Assembly: GCA_003135435.1 (NCBI GenBank)
Contig: PLBR01000096.1
Coordinates: forward strand, 1-33,271
Direction: 5' to 3'
Length of the DNA: 33,271 nucleotides
Source: Nitrospira sp.
GTDB taxonomy: Bacteria; Nitrospirota; Nitrospiria; Nitrospirales; Nitrospiraceae
In this document: piece after piece, positions 27,986-33,271 of the stretch
Layout of the letters: every line of letters begins with the position of its first letter
Position numbering within the stretch: the stretch's first letter is position 1
Program-made: the position numbers and the translations under genes
Notes under the pieces: generated by a model
The model's database searches: none
Seen by the model: only the letters and a program-made list of their open reading frames with translations
What the model was told of the DNA's origin: nothing

Positions 27986-28358
27986 CACATTCCTTCGCCC
28001 CAACAGTAGCTCTGGTTTTCCCACTTTATCCTCTGCTCTCACATCGATCTCATTGACAGCCATCTCCCTGAGGCCTCATTTCGGTATCTGACAGGCTGAT
28101 TCGGTTCAGTCTTCGCACGCTAAATAATTGTTTTCACAGATTGTTCCTCTCATGCAGCTGAGGATGCCCCTGGATCTCCCTCCTCCGTAGAGAGAGATTG
28201 GAACGCGCCAGGTCCCGTACAGTCGATGACAAATATTGGCAGATCACAGCAAAAGATGGAGAGCGGCCCCCCAACCACAGTCTGTTGCCAGGAGGCTACG
28301 AATCATAACTATATGATATTCCGTGCGACTGAGGTCTCTCATGGCCTGACCACGTATC

Positions 28359-28374
28359 GGGCACCGAACCTGCT
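28359..28374 (+). promoter_or_regulatory. Candidate sigma54 (-24/-12) promoter upstream of pilA
   Basis: GGGCACCGAACCTGCT has GG-N10-GC spacing and matches TGGCAC-N5-TTGC at most positions. Located about 100 bp upstream of the pilA ATG. Confidence 0.4.
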
Positions 28375-28472
28375 ACAGGGCTAGGTAACAGAAATCGGAT
28401 GTGAGTTCCGATAAGAAAGAAGCAAGGGTGCGAGGGGGAAAGCTCAGTGAACCATCAACAAGGAGGCGTACG

Positions 28473-29078
28473 ATGTGTAAGCAGTTGAAGAGCCAAAAGG
28501 GTTTTACCCTGATTGAGTTGATGATCGTGGTCGCGATCATCGGGATCTTGGCGGCCATCGCCATCCCGAACTTCCTGACCTATCAGTTGAAGTCGCGCCA
28601 GGCCGAGGCGAAGACCAACCTCCAGGCGATCAAAACCTCTGAAGTCGCCTTCCAGGCGGAGCGAGGCTGTTACATTGGAATTGCTGCGCAGGGTGTGGTT
28701 GCACCTGTGGCCGGTACCAAAACAGTTTCATTTTCCTGGGGTGGTGGTGTGGCACCCACTCCTCCCGGTGCGCTCTGGTGTCAGACTGGGGGGGTGTTTG
28801 GGGGCCAATTTTCCGATATTGGGTTCAAGGCCACTGGTAATGTGATGTACCTGTATGGAGTAGATTCAACGGTGGCTCCGACCGTGGGGACTTTCACTGG
28901 GTATACCCCGGCTGTTTCTTGTCCTTTGGCCATTGCGGGAACCGCTGCTGCCGCACTCGCTGTCCAAAACGACTTTGTTGCGATGGCTCAAAGCAATCTG
29001 GATGGCGATGCCGGAATTTCAACCTGGGATTCCACGGTTGACCATGGCGCCAACGACTGTACGACCGGTGTATACTAG
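28473..29078 (+). CDS. pilA: Type IV pilin (major pilin PilA-like)
   Basis: ATG preceded by [73 protein letters not shown] has a type III signal and the conserved E5. Several Cys in the C-terminal half. Confidence 0.95.
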   Translation: MCKQLKSQKGFTLIELMIVVAIIGILAAIAIPNFLTYQLKSRQAEAKTNLQAIKTSEVAFQAERGCYIGIAAQGVVAPVAGTKTVSFSWGGGVAPTPPGALWCQTGGVFGGQFSDIGFKATGNVMYLYGVDSTVAPTVGTFTGYTPAVSCPLAIAGTAAAALAVQNDFVAMAQSNLDGDAGISTWDSTVDHGANDCTTGVY

Positions 29079-29100
29079 ACCGGTGTAGGTAAGGGCACGG

Positions 29101-29143
29101 GGTCCCGGCAGCCATCGAATGGCTGCCGGGACCTTCCGTTTTA
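29101..29143 (+). terminator. Strong rho-independent-like terminator after pilA
   Basis: Perfect 15-bp inverted repeat GGTCCCGGCAGCCAT-CGA-ATGGCTGCCGGGACC followed by TTCCGTTTTA. Confidence 0.88.
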
Positions 29144-29166
29144 CTCATTCTGCCGGTGTCTCTCTC

Positions 29167-30132
29167 ATGGCGGTCTCAATAGCCTTACATCATCGCAGCG
29201 CATCGATCGTGAATCAGTGTCTGCTCGGCATGGGGGGAATCCTCTTGCTGGCCTGCCTCGGCTGGCTGCAAGGGGAGATCGATCGGCGACAGGATCGGAC
29301 GGTCGTCCAGATCGAAGGCCTCGCGCAGCTTCCTCAGGGCGAATATCTGAAACCAGCCGTGCTCGGCTATCACCATCTGGGGGCTGATCTTCTCTGGCTC
29401 AGGCTGGTCCAGGTTATCGGGAAAAAAGGAAATAGCGCAGACGAATATGAGTGGATGTATCACGCCTTGGACGTGATCACCACGCTCGACCCTCAGTATG
29501 CCTACGCCTACTATGCCGGCGGGGTCACTCTCGGCGATCTCGCCAACCGCCCGGACTTGAGCATCCGGCTGCTTGAAAAGGGTGTCAAGGCGAATCCCGA
29601 GGTCTGGAACATTCCCTTTCTGCTTGGGTACAACTATTATTTTCTGCTCGGTGATCCAGCCAAGGGGGCAGAATACATTATGAAGGCGGCCAGTCTGCCG
29701 GACGGCCCCGTCTATCTGCCAGGGCTCGCCACTCGCTTGGCCGCGGAGGCAGGGAGCCCAGGCACGGCCCTGGCATTTCTTGAAGCCCGCTTGCGGGAGA
29801 CGCAAGATTCGGAGATGCGAGAAGTCTTGGCGAATCGGATGAAAGAAGTTATCATCGAACGGGATCTTTTCATACTGGAGCGCGCGGTGGAGGCCTATCG
29901 GACGCAACGTCGGACTCTTCCTGCGACACTCACGGATCTCGTGACGGCGGGAGCCATTTCGAGTCTGCCACAGGAACCGTTCGGAGGAGACTATCGGTTG
30001 GATCCCAAGACTGGTTCGGTCTCCAGTTCGACGCATCCGGAACGGCTGCGCACGTTTTTCAAACGTCCACAGCCTACCTACAGTTTTCCCAAGGTACAGC
30101 CTTCCTACAGTTTCCCTAGGACATGGGAGTGA
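29167..30132 (+). CDS. Single-TM TPR-containing protein, PilG-position accessory protein of a pilus-associated ABC system
   Basis: TM near the N-terminus (CLLGMGGILLLACLGWLQGEID), TPR-like repeats (YAYAYYAGGVTLGDLANRPDLSIRLLEKGVKANPEVWNIPFLLGYNYYF) and tail LPATLTDLVTAGAISSLPQEPFGGDYRLDPKTGSV. The 29119 start in the ORF track lies inside the terminator hairpin, so ATG 29167 is preferred. Confidence 0.75.
   Translation: MAVSIALHHRSASIVNQCLLGMGGILLLACLGWLQGEIDRRQDRTVVQIEGLAQLPQGEYLKPAVLGYHHLGADLLWLRLVQVIGKKGNSADEYEWMYHALDVITTLDPQYAYAYYAGGVTLGDLANRPDLSIRLLEKGVKANPEVWNIPFLLGYNYYFLLGDPAKGAEYIMKAASLPDGPVYLPGLATRLAAEAGSPGTALAFLEARLRETQDSEMREVLANRMKEVIIERDLFILERAVEAYRTQRRTLPATLTDLVTAGAISSLPQEPFGGDYRLDPKTGSVSSSTHPERLRTFFKRPQPTYSFPKVQPSYSFPRTWE
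30070..30120 (+). repeat. 24-bp imperfect tandem repeat at the 3' end of the TPR gene (encodes QPTYSFPK-V-QPSYSFPR)
   Basis: cagcctacctacagttttcccaag / gta / cagccttcctacagtttccctagg. Confidence 0.8.
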
Positions 30133-30135
30133 ACC

Positions 30136-31101
30136 ATGACGCCTAGCTCCGATCTCGTGGTACAGACTGAGCAACTCTCCAAGATTTTCCGCGTGGGATT
30201 CTGGGGGAAGCGAGTGACCGCGGTGGATGGCCTCAGTCTCGAAGTCCGGCGTGGGGAAGTGTTCGGTTTTCTCGGCCCGAACGGCGCGGGGAAAACCACC
30301 ACCCTCAAGATTTTGATGGGGCTCATCTATCCGACGAGCGGGACCGCCAGGCTATTCAATTTGGACATGGGCGATCCTCGCGCCAAGACACGTCTGGGAT
30401 TCCTTCCCGAGTCGCCCTACTTCTACGACTATCTGACGAGCCGGGAGTTTCTTTGCTTTTATGGACATTTGTTCGGGCTGTGGGGCGCTGTTCTGGGCAG
30501 GCGAGTCGATGAACTCTTGGAGCTTGTCGGCATGACGCATGCGAAGGATTTACAGCTCAGCAAGTTCTCAAAAGGCATGTTGCAGCGAGTGGGGATCGCC
30601 CAAGCCTTGATTAACGATCCGGAGTTGGTGGTGCTGGACGAACCCATGTCCGGGCTGGACCCTATCGGGCGGAAAGAAGTTCGTGATCTGATCTTGGGTC
30701 TCAAAGAGTCCGGGAAGACGGTCTTGTTCAGCTCCCACATCTTGCACGATGCCGAAGTGTTGTGCGATCGGGTCGCGATCATCCTGAAGGGGCGCCTCGT
30801 GGCCTGTGGCCGGGTGACCGACTTGCTGGATCAAGGGGCGAGTCACCAAGTGGAACTGGTCGTGGATCGTCTGACCCCCGAAGGGTTAGACCACTTACGC
30901 CCGCTTACCGACAAAGTGGTGATGCAAGGGGATCGGATGCTGGTGGTGCTGAAGAGCCAGCAGCAGGTCGAGGGAGCGCTGGAGATTATCCGCACGGCGA
31001 AGGCGAGCCTGGTGTCGCTCAATCCTCAGAAGGGGTCGTTGGAGGACTTCTTCATCCGGGAGGTCAAAGGACATCGGAGTCCGCCGGAGAAGCGCGCATG
31101 A
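30136..31101 (+). CDS. ABC transporter ATP-binding protein (CcmA/GldA-type; PilH-like position)
   Basis: GFLGPNGAGKTTTLKILMGL (Walker A), LSKFSKGMLQRVGIAQALINDPELVVLDEPMSGLDP (signature and Walker B), FSSHILHDAE. Confidence 0.92.
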   Translation: MTPSSDLVVQTEQLSKIFRVGFWGKRVTAVDGLSLEVRRGEVFGFLGPNGAGKTTTLKILMGLIYPTSGTARLFNLDMGDPRAKTRLGFLPESPYFYDYLTSREFLCFYGHLFGLWGAVLGRRVDELLELVGMTHAKDLQLSKFSKGMLQRVGIAQALINDPELVVLDEPMSGLDPIGRKEVRDLILGLKESGKTVLFSSHILHDAEVLCDRVAIILKGRLVACGRVTDLLDQGASHQVELVVDRLTPEGLDHLRPLTDKVVMQGDRMLVVLKSQQQVEGALEIIRTAKASLVSLNPQKGSLEDFFIREVKGHRSPPEKRA

Positions 31102-31859
31102 AAATCCTGTCAATCGCGCTGAATACCTTTCGGGAAAACTTGCGGGACAAGCTGCTCTACAATCTGCTGGTCTTTGCTCTGCTCATGATCGGCAGCTCTG
31201 TGCTCCTATCACGGTTAACCTTGGGAGAATTCCACCGTCTCATTCTGGATCTCGGGCTGGGGAGTATTAATTTTTTCGGGGTGTTGATTGCCATTTTCGT
31301 CGGGATCGGACTGGTGAGCAAGGAGATCGAGAAGAAGACCATCTACACGATTGTGTCCAAGCCGGTGGCGCGATACCAATTTCTGCTCGGAAAGTATTTA
31401 GGCCTCACGATCACCTTGTTCGTCAATACGGTTGTCATGGCGCTGGGATTGTTGGTAGTGCTCTATGCTCAAGCTGTTCCCATCGAGGGGATGCTCTTCA
31501 AGGCGCTGGCGTTGATTTTTGTCGAGTTCATGGTGATCACTGCGGTCGCACTGCTGTTTTCCACGTTTACCAGTGCCACCCTGAGTGCCATCTTCACTCT
31601 GGCGATGTATGTGGTTGGACACCTCACGGCTGACCTGCAAACATTCGGGGCGAAGATGGATGATCTCAGCCGGGGGATCTTGAACGGGATCTATTATCTC
31701 TTGCCCAACCTCGAGCGCTTCAACTTGAAGGGCCATGTCGTTCACCACCTGGAAGTAAGCGGTTCGGACCTGATGCTGATTATCGCCTACGGAGCGACGT
31801 ACACGGCATTTCTCCTCTTCACGGCCAGCCTTATTTTTCATCGGCGAGATTTCCGCTAG
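31098..31859 (+). CDS. ABC-2 type permease (PilI-like position)
   Basis: ATGA overlap with the ATPase. MKILSIALNTFRENLRDKLLYNLLVFALLMIGSSVLLSRLTLGEFHRLILDLGLGSINFFGVLIAIFVGIGLVSKEIEKKTIYTIVSKPVARYQFLLGKYLGL is a typical ABC-2 permease. The N-terminal extension in the 30762 ORF is out-of-frame read-through. Confidence 0.88.
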   Translation: MKILSIALNTFRENLRDKLLYNLLVFALLMIGSSVLLSRLTLGEFHRLILDLGLGSINFFGVLIAIFVGIGLVSKEIEKKTIYTIVSKPVARYQFLLGKYLGLTITLFVNTVVMALGLLVVLYAQAVPIEGMLFKALALIFVEFMVITAVALLFSTFTSATLSAIFTLAMYVVGHLTADLQTFGAKMDDLSRGILNGIYYLLPNLERFNLKGHVVHHLEVSGSDLMLIIAYGATYTAFLLFTASLIFHRRDFR

Positions 31860-31973
31860 CCAGCGGTTCTGATTCTCCCCTTGCAATATCTCAAGGAGCA
31901 ATGTATTGAAGGGTGTGCCACGCTGCCCTGTTGGTCCTTCGGCGGTTGAGATTCATACTGGAGAGCCGCTTCG

Positions 31974-33092
31974 ATGAATGTGCCGTTGCTTGATCTGAAA
32001 GCTCAGTTCCAACCCCTCCGTGCGGAGATCATGGCGGAGGTACAGACCGTCTGTGACGAGCAGGGATTTATCCTGGGGCCGCGCGTCGTGGCGTTCGAGG
32101 AATCCATTGCCCGGTACATCGGGTCTCGCTATGCGATCGGCTGCGCCTCCGGGAGCGATGCGCTGTTGCTCTCTCTCATGGCCATGGGAGTGAAGGCCGG
32201 CGATGAGGTCATCACCATCCCGTTCACATTTTTTGCCACGGCGGGCGTGATTTCACGATTGGGCGCGAAGCCGGTGTTTGTGGACATTCAGCCGGACACG
32301 TTCAACATCGATCCCAATCTCATTGAGAAAGCGATCACGCCTCGCACGAAAGCCATCATTCCCGTGCACCTCTTCGGGCAATGTGCGGGCATGGCTGCGA
32401 TCAACGAGATTGCCGGACGAAAGCACGTGATGGTGATCGAGGATGCCTGCCAAGCGATTGGCGCGGCACAGCAGGGTAAGCGCGCCGGGATACTTGGAGA
32501 CACCGGGTGCTTTAGTTTTTTCCCCACCAAGAATTTGGGCGGCTTTGGAGACGGGGGGCTCATCACGACGAACGACAAAGCCCTTGCGGACTCCATGGCC
32601 ATGCTCCGTGTTCATGGGAGCCAAGTCCGCTATCTCCACGAGGCGGTGGGGATCAATAGCCGGTTGGATGCCCTCCAGGCTGCCGTACTACAGATCAAAT
32701 TGAAGTATCTTGACCAGTGGAACGAGGGGCGACGTCGGAATGCCGAACGTTATCAGCAGTTGTTTGCCCGGACGAAGCATGCGGATCGCGTCGCGCTGCC
32801 GACAACGGTGCCGGGCAATTTTCACGTGTATAACCAGTTCACTGTCCGAGTGCCGAAGCGCGACGAGTTGCGCACCTTCCTCAAAGAGAAAGGGGTCGGT
32901 ACGGAAGTATACTATCCGCTCCCCATGCATCTCCAAAACTGCTATCGCGATTTAGGGTATCAGAAGAGGTCCTTCCCTCTGTCAGAACGAGCGGCCGAAG
33001 AGGTGATGTCTCTCCCGATCTATGCCGAATTGACAGAGGCGCAGCAGGTCTACGTTGTCGAGATGATTGCGGAGTTCTACAAACGTGGCTAG
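31974..33092 (+). CDS. DegT/DnrJ/EryC1/StrS family aminotransferase
   Basis: MNVPLLDLKAQFQPLRAEIMAEV...GSRYAIGCASGSDALLLSLMAMGVKAGDEVITIPFTFFATAGVISRLGAKPVFVDI...EDACQAIGA...GCFSFFPTKNLGGFGDGGLITTND...GINSRLDALQAAVL. Confidence 0.95.
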   Translation: MNVPLLDLKAQFQPLRAEIMAEVQTVCDEQGFILGPRVVAFEESIARYIGSRYAIGCASGSDALLLSLMAMGVKAGDEVITIPFTFFATAGVISRLGAKPVFVDIQPDTFNIDPNLIEKAITPRTKAIIPVHLFGQCAGMAAINEIAGRKHVMVIEDACQAIGAAQQGKRAGILGDTGCFSFFPTKNLGGFGDGGLITTNDKALADSMAMLRVHGSQVRYLHEAVGINSRLDALQAAVLQIKLKYLDQWNEGRRRNAERYQQLFARTKHADRVALPTTVPGNFHVYNQFTVRVPKRDELRTFLKEKGVGTEVYYPLPMHLQNCYRDLGYQKRSFPLSERAAEEVMSLPIYAELTEAQQVYVVEMIAEFYKRG

Positions 33093-33145
33093 CTCTATTC
33101 ACGTCACGTTCCTGTCTTCAGCTAGGCGCTCACCCCCGTCAACGC

Positions 33146-33271
33146 TTAACAGGCTGCGAGAAAACCATTGTGACATGGTGGATCTTCAATGGTCCGCACG
33201 TCCAAGACACCGGGAGAACACCGCGCAGGATGCTCAAAAAGACCGTCCAGCAAGGCCGCAGCAAGCGAAGA
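33146..33271 (+). mobile_element. MITE/REPIN-like element (family 1), copy C, truncated by the window end
   Basis: TTAACAGGCTGCGAGAAAACCATTGTGACATGGTGGATCTTCAATGGTCCGCACGTCC...GCAGGATGCTCAAAAAGACCGTCCAGCAAGGCCGCAGCAAGCGAAG matches the first part of copy A. Confidence 0.82.

Noticed and set aside
29185-30174. Minus-strand 329-aa ORF antisense to the TPR gene
   Set aside because: Plus-strand product has a TM and TPR logic and fits the operon; the antisense translation has no recognisable domain.
30762-31097. N-terminal extension of the ABC permease ORF
   Set aside because: It overlaps the ATPase coding sequence out of frame; the true start is the ATG at 31098 with an ATGA overlap.
1-33271. 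CRISPR arrays, rRNA, phage structural modules
   Set aside because: No regularly spaced direct repeats, rRNA-like sequence or phage gene signatures were seen.

Overview
The 33 kb window looks like a chromosomal segment of a Nitrospira-like bacterium; the taxon is inferred from gene content and style and was not tested. From left to right it contains: (i) a decayed, lower-GC-looking region at 1-2760, with a chimeric remnant (DUF1080/LamG-like N-part fused to the C-terminus of an ABC permease), a frameshifted ABC ATPase, an intact DUF1080-like paralog and a multiply frameshifted YVTN beta-propeller; (ii) a ChrB-domain protein overlapping an MFS transporter; (iii) a minus-strand heavy-metal RND efflux operon (TolC-like, adaptor, CzcA/CusA-like pump) preceded by a His-rich exported protein; (iv) a SUMF1/FGE-like protein and a monoheme cytochrome c; (v) paralogous retraction ATPases PilT and PilU-like, and bioF; (vi) a membrane TPR protein and a LysM lytic transglycosylase; (vii) class V aminotransferase, serA, hisZ, dnaB and a TPR lipoprotein; (viii) pilA followed by a TPR membrane protein, an ABC ATPase and an ABC-2 permease, an arrangement recalling Myxococcus pilA-pilG-pilH-pilI; (ix) a DegT-family aminotransferase. 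At least two families of non-coding MITE/REPIN-like elements are visible. Family 1 has three copies (13055-13263, 18601-18804, and 33146 to the window end) plus a possible footprint near 12126. Family 2 has one copy at 17506-17679. The most interesting leads are the pilA/PilGHI-like cassette, the two repeat families, including one whose end supplies a gene's stop codon, and the chimeric ABC remnant.
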